Numbered from the stretch's first letter, positions 1 to 6,318 are shown. The stretch is 6,318 nucleotides of DNA from Victivallales bacterium (GCA_018648945.1 JABGQJ010000459.1:1-6318); one strand, 5' to 3'. Notes: generated by a model not told the origin, from the letters alone. Translations and numbers: made by a program.

Positions 1-2169
1 CTCGGCGGACGCGTGGGCCCGTCGGGTCATGGTGACCTGGCACTTCAGCCCCACCGCTTCGGGCGCGGGAACGACGGTGCCATTCCGGGTCACGGGGAGA
101 CGGGTGACGGTGGCGGTGGCGTGGGCGCCCTCTGGCGTCGGGAGAACGACCGTATGGTAGCTCTGTGGCGGGGTGCCGGTGCGGGTGTAGACAAGGGCCG
201 GGGATTTGACGCGTTGGAAACTGCCGTTGCCGACCATCCAGCCGAGCATGGCAGCCCGTTCTGTCTTCGCCTTGGGATCCAGGTCGGTCTCGATGGGTTC
301 GAAGAAGCCGCCCTGCAGGCCAGCGCCGCCAACGGGGACGATGGTGACATTGGCGGTGTTCGCATGGGCGGTCTTGGCAATGAGGGTCTCCGGATCGAGC
401 TCGATGGTGGGCGAGGTGACCGGATCCGGCCCGGCCAGGTGGAAGAACTGCTCGTAGGTGTGCTCGCCCTTGCCGGTGAGCAGATCGGCCAGCAGCCAGT
501 AGTCGGCAAAGCCGTCGAGGTCGCCCTTGATGAAAACGGCTTTCCGGCGATGGGTGATGCCGCGCTGGCCGTACCCCAGGTGGGCGCCATCCATCAGGTC
601 CACGGTTCGGGTGGTCAACCATTCGCACGGCATCATCTCCGCCCGCCATTGCTGCGTGGTGCCATCGACCTCGATGGTGTTGTGCAGCGCGGTACGGGTG
701 CCCCAGCCGAGGAAGTAGTCCCCCGTATCGGTCACGAGTGGCTTGCCATAGGCGTACATTTCCACGTGGGCGGCATCGAGATGCACGTGGCCAAAGGCTT
801 GGGGCGTCAGGTCGTAGTAGAGATAGCGCTGCTGCTTGCCGAACCAGCCGCTCCGCATGGCGTAGTAGCCGCTGCCGGTGAGGCCGACCGATGGTTCCCT
901 GGGCGCGTTGCCTTCGGCCCCCGACGCCATTGCCAGGGCGGCTAGCATGCGCTCGTAGGGAACGGCGATGCGATTCAGGCGTGCCTGCTCCTGCTCGTCG
1001 AAGCGTAGCCAGATATACATCTTGAGCACCGAGCTCATGGCGGCGCCCCAATCGTTGCGGCCATAGGTGTCGCCGACGTTTGGCCAGCCGCCGTTCGGGA
1101 GGGCCGTCCGAAACTGTAGCTCCATCATCTTCGTGATCTGGGTGCGGATGAGCGCGGCGGTTGCGGCGGTGCTGCCATCGCCACGGGCCCGGAGGATCTC
1201 AAGGGACCGCAGGGACCACGCGTAGGGAACTTCCTGGTAGGAGGAGGAGTGGGTCTGCCACGCGCCTTCGGGAGTGACGCGGTCGACGATGCTGTCCTGC
1301 AATGAGCGCATACCGGCTTCCATCCAGTCAGCCGACTCCGCGAACTCGGGGAACAGGACCGCCACCGCGAGAAGCCCTGGATAGGCTACCAACGGGTGCT
1401 TGTGGGTGCCCCCCGGAGCCCACTCCACCAACTCCCGGGCATGGGTCACGAAGAGCTTCCAGAACGCCATGTGCATCTCGACGGTCAGAGCGGGGCAGGT
1501 CCGCAGGACATCATAGGCGGCGATGCAGTTGGTGAGGCGGTTCCGGACCTCCATGCCGGAGTTCACCAGCTTGCCATCGCGGATGTAGCAGTAGCCGCGC
1601 CAGCACTGATGGGTCCAGCTCTGCACCAGTTTGCCGGCCTCCAGAGCATACCGGTCCTCTCCCGTGTCGCGCCAGATCCCCGCGAGCTTCGAGACCAGGT
1701 TGAGCTGGTTGATGTAGAGCAACCAGGAGAGGCCCTTGCTGGGATTGTCGTACCAGTCGATCGGGTCGCCCAGTTGGTGGGTCTCGGTGGTGCCTTCGTC
1801 GTTGTTGCGGCTGGTGTAGATGTGCTTGAGCCACTTTGCGTCGGCTTCGGCCTGATAAGCCTTCGAACCCTGGAGCACGACCATGGAGTTGCCCGAGTGC
1901 CCTCCCGGGAACTCAACGGGGGGGAGAACGGGTGTGCGGCGGGCCCGGAAATGGCTAACGAGGAGCGCCTGGGCCGTGGCCAGGTCGCCTCGCCGCCTGG
2001 CTTCGGCGAATGCCTTCAATCCAGGCGTGTTGGCATCCACGGCAGCCAGCAGGGCTTGGTCACTGAGCTCACGGTCCACGGGTGTGTAGTCGGCGAAATC
2101 AGCCGCCAAGCCGGCAGAGCAAATGGCCATGATAAGTGCCACGACAATGGTTGCTGTGTTTCTAACCAT
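1..2169 (-). CDS. Heparinase II/III family polysaccharide lyase, secreted (3' end beyond the window)
   Basis: Likely an exported lyase that cleaves a uronic-acid polysaccharide by beta-elimination. The reading frame is open for 723 codons and runs off the left edge. Residues 1-23 form a signal peptide (MVRN, then a hydrophobic stretch, cleavage near GLAA/D). Residues about 130-400 look like the helical (alpha/alpha) toroid domain of this superfamily, including DWYDNP near 138-143 and an H307/Y311 segment matching where related lyases carry catalytic residues. From about 432 comes the heparinase II/III-like beta domain: GYYAMRSGW (434-442), then HVHLDAAHVE (461-470) and GKPLVTDTG (475-483), the usual His-containing signature. 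This resembles PL12/15/17/21-type enzymes, but exact family and substrate are not assignable by eye. It lies 14 bases after the hydrolase stop, so it is probably the second gene of that operon. No clear Shine-Dalgarno precedes ATG 2169; a GTG at 2187 overlapping the upstream stop is an alternative start. Confidence 0.88.
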   Translation of the reverse strand, partial: MVRNTATIVVALIMAICSAGLAADFADYTPVDRELSDQALLAAVDANTPGLKAFAEARRRGDLATAQALLVSHFRARRTPVLPPVEFPGGHSGNSMVVLQGSKAYQAEADAKWLKHIYTSRNNDEGTTETHQLGDPIDWYDNPSKGLSWLLYINQLNLVSKLAGIWRDTGEDRYALEAGKLVQSWTHQCWRGYCYIRDGKLVNSGMEVRNRLTNCIAAYDVLRTCPALTVEMHMAFWKLFVTHARELVEWAPGGTHKHPLVAYPGLLAVAVLFPEFAESADWMEAGMRSLQDSIVDRVTPEGAWQTHSSSYQEVPYAWSLRSLEILRARGDGSTAATAALIRTQITKMMELQFRTALPNGGWPNVGDTYGRNDWGAAMSSVLKMYIWLRFDEQEQARLNRIAVPYERMLAALAMASGAEGNAPREPSVGLTGSGYYAMRSGWFGKQQRYLYYDLTPQAFGHVHLDAAHVEMYAYGKPLVTDTGDYFLGWGTRTALHNTIEVDGTTQQWRAEMMPCEWLTTRTVDLMDGAHLGYGQRGITHRRKAVFIKGDLDGFADYWLLADLLTGKGEHTYEQFFHLAGPDPVTSPTIELDPETLIAKTAHANTANVTIVPVGGAGLQGGFFEPIETDLDPKAKTERAAMLGWMVGNGSFQRVKSPALVYTRTGTPPQSYHTVVLPTPEGAHATATVTRLPVTRNGTVVPAPEAVGLKCQVTMTRRAHASAE

Positions 2170-2183
2170 GGGCAAAGCTGGGA

Positions 2184-3551
2184 TCACTGGCCCCCGGCTG
2201 GTTCCTTCCCCGCTTCCCGCAGGTGTTGCTCGATCCGATAGGCCTGGTGGTTGAGCTGGCCCATGACGCCCAGCATCTTCGCGTATGGCTCGAAGACGCG
2301 GTTCACGATCCCCCTGTCAATCCCTTCGCTGTCCCCCCCATACTTGAACCAATGCCAGCCAACGCACGCCGGATGCGCCAGCAACCCAAGCGTGTAGTTC
2401 TGGTAGAAAAGCCCGCGCTCGCGGTCGCTGGAGACGCGGAAGCCCGCCCCACGCGTCTTCCGCTCGGCGGAGTCCAGCGTCATGGCATACCACTCGGACA
2501 TCAGGATCGGGCGATCCGAAAGGTCCGACCAGTTCTGGATTCGCTCAGCCTCGGGGGTCCAGCGGTGGTAGTAGTTCACGCTAACCACATCAACCGCCTT
2601 GCTGGCTCTGAACACGGGCGGGGCGATACAGCGCCCGTGCAGCCGACTGCCCAGGTACAGGTGGTTCGGATCGGCCTTGCGAATGGCGGCCCCGACCACG
2701 GTGTAGTAGCGCTTGGCCAGGAATTCGAGGAAGGCGGCTTGGTCCTTCTTCTCGATACCCTCCCGCAGCGTGCCATCCGGCTTCTTCCGGCGCACGTCCC
2801 ACCACGCCTGCGCGGCCGTGTGGCCCGGTGTCTCCTTGGACAGTCCGAGATAGTTGTCCAGGGAATTGGGGCGGAAAGGGAGCTCGTTGTCCGAAAAATG
2901 GCCGAGCAACCAAGGATCGTCCTTCGTCTCAGCCAGTTTCTTGGCGTGTTCGTGGCAGAATGCCTCGAAGTCGGGATGGAAAACCGGCATGCACTCCCGA
3001 TTGTAGCCGGTGTGGCCGAACTCGGCATGGGTCACCTTCAGTCGTCGCCCAAACGTGCTCATGAAATTCCAGCGGCGCGTGTAGGGAAGGCGCTTTTCCC
3101 CCGTGAAATGCTGCCAGTCGCTCCAGCAACCGAGGGTGTTGAACCCGTGCTTGCGCAAGAGCTTCGCCGTCGCCGTTGCCCACGTCGCTTCATCGCCCAG
3201 CCTGCTCTCCGCCAGGCCGCCCTGCGAGAGGTTGACCGAACACACGCCCATACTGACAAAGCGACACCCCTCAGGATCGACCAACCACCAGCGGCCAGCG
3301 ACCTTCTCCGTCCGGAAGAAGCCAGTTGCCTCGCGCTTCTCCGCCAGAATCCCCCCATACCGACTCCGTGCCAGCGGGGCTCCGGGAGTGAATCCCGCCA
3401 ACTCCGCCACCGTGCGGGTCGGTTGCTGCACCCACTTGCTCTTGGCTTGACGCTGGACGTCTTCACTCATGGCATCGACCTGGATGAGAAGGGCGAGGAG
3501 GAGAGCATAGGTCAGGGCAACTCCTGGATGACGGGGAATGGGTAGGGGCAT
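2184..3551 (-). CDS. Agarase-like glycoside hydrolase, clan GH-A TIM barrel, secreted
   Basis: A complete 455-residue predicted extracytoplasmic glycoside hydrolase. The N-terminus (residues 1-27) has a hydrophobic core ALTYALLLALLIQV and a plausible cleavage after VDA. GRWWLVDPEG (86-95) followed by FVSMGV (98-103) is the entry motif common in proteins annotated as agarase-like in Planctomycetota and Lentisphaerota. The barrel shows GFNTLGCWSD (136-145), then HFSDNELPF (218-226) with the Asn-Glu pair N222-E223 expected for the acid/base, and ILMSEWY (349-355) with E353 expected as the nucleophile. Both are in clan GH-A order, so a retaining mechanism is inferred. The tail carries WHWFKYGG (399-406). 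The start at 3551 was chosen because AGGAG lies 7 bases upstream and a signal peptide follows; the frame stays open to an ATG at 3797, but those 82 extra codons look like non-coding sequence. True agarase activity is not established; GH5-, GH86- or GH50-like relatives on other galactans are equally possible. Confidence 0.87.
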   Translation of the reverse strand: MPLPIPRHPGVALTYALLLALLIQVDAMSEDVQRQAKSKWVQQPTRTVAELAGFTPGAPLARSRYGGILAEKREATGFFRTEKVAGRWWLVDPEGCRFVSMGVCSVNLSQGGLAESRLGDEATWATATAKLLRKHGFNTLGCWSDWQHFTGEKRLPYTRRWNFMSTFGRRLKVTHAEFGHTGYNRECMPVFHPDFEAFCHEHAKKLAETKDDPWLLGHFSDNELPFRPNSLDNYLGLSKETPGHTAAQAWWDVRRKKPDGTLREGIEKKDQAAFLEFLAKRYYTVVGAAIRKADPNHLYLGSRLHGRCIAPPVFRASKAVDVVSVNYYHRWTPEAERIQNWSDLSDRPILMSEWYAMTLDSAERKTRGAGFRVSSDRERGLFYQNYTLGLLAHPACVGWHWFKYGGDSEGIDRGIVNRVFEPYAKMLGVMGQLNHQAYRIEQHLREAGKEPAGGQ

Positions 3552-3558
3552 TCGCTGG

Positions 3559-3563
3559 CTCCT
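3559..3563 (-). promoter_or_regulatory. Shine-Dalgarno site of the agarase-like hydrolase
   Basis: Read on the minus strand the sequence is AGGAG, followed by a 7-base spacer (CCAGCGA) and the ATG at 3551. This is a near-ideal ribosome binding site. It decides the start in favour of the 455-residue form with an N-terminal signal peptide over the longer open frame from 3797. Confidence 0.75.
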
Positions 3564-3852
3564 GCGGGAAGTGAGGGGCAGACTCGAGACACGAAGGAAT
3601 CGCGGGTACTCAACTTCCATCCCGTGCGCAGCAAAAGCAAGCCGACGGCAGAGGACGCCAACCAAGGGCACCAGTAGAAGACGAGGCCCCATGAAATGCG
3701 GGAATCGGGTGCCCACCGTCAGCGGCAGGGTCACGGCAGAGCGGCTCGCCGCCGCGGTAGGGAGTGCCAACTCAAGGACGTCATTCTGGTTCCACATCCG
3801 CCCGTCTCGCGTTTTGGGCGCGGGCCGGCGAGCACGCGTTCCCCAAGGCTGC

Positions 3853-3881
3853 TTGGCAAGTGCCGGTCAGACCGGTAGGCT
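3853..3881 (+). promoter_or_regulatory. Candidate sigma70-type promoter for the HzsA-like gene
   Basis: TTGGCA (3853-3858) matches five of six -35 consensus bases. After exactly 17 bases comes TAGGCT (3876-3881), which keeps the three most conserved -10 positions (T, A and final T). A transcript from here would start near 3888, giving a leader of about 33 bases before the ATG at 3921 and almost none before the ATG at 3891. The -10 match is weak and promoter consensus in this lineage is uncertain, so this is a hypothesis from spacing and partial consensus. Confidence 0.3.
3863..3875. promoter_or_regulatory. Perfect inverted repeat, possible operator
   Basis: CCGGTC and GACCGG flank a single A, forming a 13-base perfect inverted repeat. 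A one-base loop makes an RNA hairpin unlikely, so a dimeric DNA-binding protein is the more natural reading. It fills most of the 17-base spacer of the candidate promoter, where a bound repressor or a MerR-type activator would control initiation. No regulator gene is in view, and a six-base arm could occur by chance in GC-rich DNA. Confidence 0.35.
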
Positions 3882-3911
3882 AGCATCAAGATGCGCTACC
3901 GAACGACCATC

Positions 3912-3916
3912 GAGGG
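3912..3916 (+). promoter_or_regulatory. Possible Shine-Dalgarno for the ATG at 3921
   Basis: GAGGG lies four bases before the ATG at 3921 and one base before the adjacent ATG at 3918. The spacing is short but workable for 3921. No comparable purine-rich motif precedes the ATG at 3891, so this site helps choose the start of the plus-strand gene. Confidence 0.35.
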
Positions 3917-3920
3917 CATG

Positions 3921-6318
3921 ATGCTGCGACACCTCCTGCCATTCCTGCTGCTGCTGGCGAGTGCTCCGGGGCTGTCTGCCCCGCCGTTGCGTGAGGCGCT
4001 GGACACGCCGTTGCTGTTCGTGAAGCGCCAGCCCTACTGGGCGGGGCATATCTACGACGACTACTACACCTGGCATCCGGGTGGCGGCATCTACGTGCTG
4101 GAGAACCCCGCCGACCCGCCGGAGAACCATCGCACTCGGGCCGTCATCGATCCCAAGACTCCCGAGACGTTGGGGATCGGGGTCTACCGCGAGCCGGACC
4201 TCAGTTGGGATGCCAAACGGATCGTCTTTGCCTTTCGGGGCAGTTCCACGGGCGGCACAAGCCTGTACGAGATCGGTATCGACGGCAAAGGGCTACGCCG
4301 TCTGACCGAGCCGGAGACGGTGTGCCCCGTGACGAAATGCCGCTACGCGCAGGATTTCCCCGGGCACCACGACATCGCCCCGTGCTACCTGCCCGATGGG
4401 CGAATCGCCTTCACCTCCACTCGCTCGCGTGCCCGCGTGCCCTGCTTCAATAGCGCGGTTGATGTGCTGCATGTGCTCGGACCGGCGGGGGGCAAGATCG
4501 AGTGTCTGTCGGTGAACAACGTCAACGAGTTCGATCCGTCCGTCCTGCCGGATGGGCGCATCCTGTTCGGCCGTTGGGAGTATGTGGACAAGACCGCGCT
4601 CTATATGCAGAGCCTGTGGACCGTCTCTCCGGATGGCTCGAACGAAACGGCCTTCTTCGCCAACAACCTGGCGAAACCGACAGCCGTGCTCGATGCCCGC
4701 GCCGTACCTGGCACCGGCCTGGTCGTCGCCTCGCTGACCCCGCACAATGGGCAGTCCGCCGGGGCCATCGCCATGATCGATCCTGCCCTCGGCAAGAACA
4801 ATCTCCAGGCAATCACCAACTTCACGCCCGAGTTCAGGACCGAGATGGACCAGGGAATCCGGCGCGGCTTCTGCGATCCCTGGCCCCTCTCCCGCGATCT
4901 GGTTCTGGCTGCCAACAACACCAAGGGCGAAGGCGTGATCCAGCTTCTCCACCGGGACGGGCGCCGCGAGACGGTGATTGCCGATCCCGCCATTTCCTGC
5001 TACTCCCCGATCCCCGTCAAACCCCGCGCCCGGCCTCCGGTCGTGGCCTCAACGGCAGGGAGTTCCCCGGCAGGCTTCTTCGTACGCGACATTCATCGTG
5101 GGCTACCCGGGATCGAGCCTGGGACGGTGCGTTGGCTACGGGTGATCGAGGAGACGGCCCGAGTCAGCGAGATCCCGCCCGGCGGGCGCTGGTGGAACCA
5201 GGCATTCCTGGTGAGTTGGCAGGGCGCCTACATCGTCAAGAACGTGCTTGGCGTGGTCCCGGTCGAGGCCGATGGTTCGGCCCATTTCCAGGCCCCGCCA
5301 GGCAAGGCGCTCTACTTCCAGGCGCTGGACGAGAAGGGGCGGGCGCTACAGAGCATGCGCACCTTCGTCCAGGCGCGGCCCGGCCTTACCCGTTCCTGTG
5401 TGGGTTGCCACGAACCCAAGGCGGGGGCAGCGACCAACACCCGTCTGCCCCTCGCTGCGGCCAAGTCGCCTTCCCGGCTGCAGGCAGAGCCTTGGGGGAG
5501 CGGTTGGCTCGATTACCCGTCGATGGTGCAGCCGGTCCTCGATCGCAACTGCGTGGGCTGCCATGGCGGCGAGAAGGGCATTGCCGCGGGCCTCGACCTC
5601 AGCGGCGGCTGGACCTGGGCCTTCAACCTCAGCTACGAGACGCTGATCCGCAACACGCTCGTCGGCTTCCTGAACTGCAACAACGGCAGCGTCCACACGG
5701 CCCGCATTCTGCCCCCCAAGTCCCACGGTTCGGGGCAGGCCCCGCTCACCGGCCTCTTGATCTCGCGCCACAAGGGCCGAATCAAGGCCATGACCGAAGC
5801 CGAGGTCCGGCTCGTGCTGGCCTGGATGGACACCAACAGCAACTACCATGGGAACTGGGATTGGACGCCGCAAGCCACCTGCAAGCCAACCCTCGACGCC
5901 GGTGGCAAGCTTGCCGCCGTCATGCGCGAACAGGGCTGTGTGCGTTGCCACGAGCCCACGGTGGGCGCAGACTGGATCAATCTCAAACGCCCTGAGATGA
6001 GCCGCATTCTGCGCGCGCCATTGGCTGCCAACACCAAAGGCTTCGGCCTCGGCTGGTGCCGGGACCGCAAGGCCCGCCGCGTGAGCCCGCTGGTGACCCA
6101 GCGAGTCCAGCCGCCGGACGCGTTCCGCCCCGCCCGCGTAGCGCCGCGCGATGCGTCGGGAAACCCCATTGTTCCCTTCGCTTCGACCGCAGATCCGGGC
6201 TATCAGGCCATGCTCCGGATCATCCGCCAGGCCCGCGCCCAAGCCTTGGCCGACCCGCGCGTCGACATGCCTGGGTCTGTGCCCGAGCCGGGCGAAATCC
6301 GCCACCTAGTTCCCCCCA
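3921..6318 (+). CDS. Hydrazine synthase alpha-like (HzsA-related) protein: beta-propeller plus three haem c motifs; 3' end beyond the window
   Basis: A predicted exported cytochrome-type protein, open for 799 codons to the right edge. Residues 1-20 (MLRHLLPFLLLLASAPGLSA) are a textbook signal peptide, consistent with haem attachment outside the cytoplasm. Residues about 90-350 have WD40/TolB-like propeller repeats: DLSWDAKRIVFAF (93-105), YLPDGRIAFTSTR (156-168) and VLPDGRILFGRWE (208-220). A middle domain near 385-500 (FVRDIHRGLPGIEPGTV, VPVEADGS, LYFQALDEKGRA) matches the hydrazine synthase alpha middle domain, as I recall that family. CXXCH motifs start at C493, C544 and C673. The arrangement parallels anammox HZS-alpha, whose described form has two haems, but many HzsA-related proteins occur in non-anammox Planctomycetota and relatives, so function is unknown. 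The start at 3921 is preferred for signal peptide and ribosome-site reasons; ATGs at 3918 and 3891 are in frame. The C-terminal PRVDMPGS suggests only a short tail is missing. Confidence 0.88.
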   Translation, partial: MLRHLLPFLLLLASAPGLSAPPLREALDTPLLFVKRQPYWAGHIYDDYYTWHPGGGIYVLENPADPPENHRTRAVIDPKTPETLGIGVYREPDLSWDAKRIVFAFRGSSTGGTSLYEIGIDGKGLRRLTEPETVCPVTKCRYAQDFPGHHDIAPCYLPDGRIAFTSTRSRARVPCFNSAVDVLHVLGPAGGKIECLSVNNVNEFDPSVLPDGRILFGRWEYVDKTALYMQSLWTVSPDGSNETAFFANNLAKPTAVLDARAVPGTGLVVASLTPHNGQSAGAIAMIDPALGKNNLQAITNFTPEFRTEMDQGIRRGFCDPWPLSRDLVLAANNTKGEGVIQLLHRDGRRETVIADPAISCYSPIPVKPRARPPVVASTAGSSPAGFFVRDIHRGLPGIEPGTVRWLRVIEETARVSEIPPGGRWWNQAFLVSWQGAYIVKNVLGVVPVEADGSAHFQAPPGKALYFQALDEKGRALQSMRTFVQARPGLTRSCVGCHEPKAGAATNTRLPLAAAKSPSRLQAEPWGSGWLDYPSMVQPVLDRNCVGCHGGEKGIAAGLDLSGGWTWAFNLSYETLIRNTLVGFLNCNNGSVHTARILPPKSHGSGQAPLTGLLISRHKGRIKAMTEAEVRLVLAWMDTNSNYHGNWDWTPQATCKPTLDAGGKLAAVMREQGCVRCHEPTVGADWINLKRPEMSRILRAPLAANTKGFGLGWCRDRKARRVSPLVTQRVQPPDAFRPARVAPRDASGNPIVPFASTADPGYQAMLRIIRQARAQALADPRVDMPGSVPEPGEIRHLVPP
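5397..5411 (+). other. Haem c attachment motif 1 (CVGCH)
   Basis: Encodes C493-V-G-C496-H497 of the HzsA-like protein, at the end of the middle domain just after the YFQALDEKGRA segment. In anammox hydrazine synthase alpha the middle-domain haem is the proposed active-site haem alpha-I, so this is its positional equivalent. The context is CHEPKAGA. Confidence 0.8.
5397..5430 (+). repeat. Internal DNA repeat around haem motif 1 (copy A; copy B at 5937-5970)
   Basis: Aligned without gaps, 5397-5430 and 5937-5970 are identical at 29 of 34 bases, and the copies begin 540 bases apart in the same reading frame. They encode CVGCHEPKAGA and CVRCHEPTVGA, so the similarity extends beyond the CXXCH signature into HEP..GA. 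This could reflect a duplicated haem module, a local conversion event, or convergence under strong codon bias. Confidence 0.55.
5550..5564 (+). other. Haem c attachment motif 2 (CVGCH)
   Basis: Encodes C544-V-G-C547-H548 in the context PVLDRNCVGCHGG, followed by GLDLSG. This is the form often seen in planctomycete cytochrome-like domains (a V.PVLDR..C..CHGG.....LDL pattern). It probably opens the C-terminal cytochrome domain. Confidence 0.8.
5937..5951 (+). other. Haem c attachment motif 3 (CVRCH)
   Basis: Encodes C673-V-R-C676-H677 in the context CHEPTVGA, followed by WINLKRPE. Together with motifs 1 and 2 it predicts a three-haem protein. The motif and its flank closely resemble motif 1 at the DNA level. 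Confidence 0.8.
5937..5970 (+). repeat. Internal DNA repeat around haem motif 3 (copy B of 5397-5430)
   Basis: Second copy of the haem-motif repeat, with five mismatches to copy A. Two of them change residues inside CXXCH and its flank (G to R, K to T); the others are silent or change A to V. See copy A for interpretation. Confidence 0.55.

Larger units (their letters stand above)
3552..3890. other. Divergent intergenic region between hydrolase/lyase operon and cytochrome gene
   Basis: About 340 bases separate the two divergent transcription units. Every frame crossing it either lacks family motifs or is an upstream extension of the hydrolase frame, so I see no gene here. It should contain promoters for both directions. 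The right-hand end has a candidate plus-strand promoter with an inverted repeat; no convincing minus-strand -35/-10 pair was found. Small stem-forming repeats at 3741-3755 (GCGGC/GCCGC, 5-base loop) and 3843-3856 (CCAAG/CTTGG, 4-base loop) are too short for their GC content to count as terminators, and neither is followed by a T run. Confidence 0.6.

Noticed and set aside
13..945. Plus-strand open frame of 310 codons
   Set aside because: It is antisense to the heparinase II/III-like domain, is glycine- and valine-rich, and has no recognisable motif.
2099..2169. Lipoprotein signal in the lyase (a cysteine at the end of the hydrophobic core, MAIC)
   Set aside because: The residue before the cysteine is isoleucine rather than Gly/Ala/Ser, so the lipobox rule fails; a standard signal peptidase I site at GLAA/D fits better.
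2223..3545. Plus-strand open frame of 440 codons
   Set aside because: It lies almost entirely opposite the agarase-like hydrolase, which has catalytic motifs, a signal peptide and a ribosome site. The plus-strand product has low-complexity R/P/G/V-rich sequence without motifs, as expected for an antisense shadow in GC-rich DNA.
3552..3797. 82-codon N-terminal extension of the hydrolase starting at ATG 3797
   Set aside because: A strong AGGAG site and a signal peptide mark the start at 3551. The extension has no family similarity and would bury the signal sequence internally.
3741..3856. Short inverted repeats GCGGC/GCCGC and CCAAG/CTTGG as terminators
   Set aside because: Stems are only five base pairs, have no T run, and lie between divergent genes where no terminator is needed.
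4502..5995. Plus-strand open frame of 497 codons in another frame inside the HzsA-like gene
   Set aside because: The product is dominated by R, G, P and Q without domain motifs, while the overlapping frame has a signal peptide, propeller motifs and three CXXCH sites. It is a codon-bias artefact.
5346..6305. Minus-strand open frame of 319 codons
   Set aside because: It is antisense to the haem-binding region of the HzsA-like gene, and no family motif is visible.
3921..6318. Claim of anammox hydrazine synthase
   Set aside because: The domain layout is similar, but no beta/gamma subunit genes or other anammox genes are present, and related proteins are widespread in non-anammox bacteria.

Overview
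The window is GC-rich (over 60% by eye) and densely coding. It holds three secretory-type genes: two on the minus strand that form a tight unit, and one long gene on the plus strand that diverges from them. The combination points to a polysaccharide-degrading bacterium of the Planctomycetota / Lentisphaerota / Verrucomicrobiota type, or a similar uncultured lineage. The genes are an agarase-like clan GH-A hydrolase, a heparinase II/III-type lyase, and a large beta-propeller/cytochrome c protein related to the hydrazine synthase alpha subunit. This placement is inferred from gene content; no rRNA or other phylogenetic marker is present.

Layout. Positions 1-2169 (minus) carry a heparinase II/III family protein with a signal peptide; its 3' end lies beyond the left edge. 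Positions 2184-3551 (minus) carry a complete 455-residue agarase-like glycoside hydrolase with both expected catalytic glutamates. Its stop codon is 14 bases from the lyase start, so the two are almost certainly co-transcribed, hydrolase first. Positions 3552 to about 3920 are a divergent intergenic region. It holds a good Shine-Dalgarno for the hydrolase, and a candidate promoter for the plus-strand gene with a perfect inverted repeat in its spacer. Positions 3921-6318 (plus; possible longer start at 3891) carry the hydrazine-synthase-alpha-like protein. It has an N-terminal WD40/TolB-like propeller, a middle domain and three CXXCH haem c motifs, and it stays open to the right edge, probably close to its natural C-terminus.

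How they may work together. The hydrolase and lyase look like an exported pair acting on one complex acidic or sulfated polysaccharide: the hydrolase cleaves the backbone by a retaining mechanism, and the lyase cuts at uronic acids by beta-elimination. The substrate cannot be read from sequence. The divergent cytochrome is probably an exported redox protein. Many non-anammox relatives of this architecture exist, so hydrazine synthesis should not be assumed. Whether it shares regulation with the carbohydrate genes is open, but the common intergenic region makes that testable. No RNA genes, insertion sequences, CRISPR arrays or phage genes were seen.
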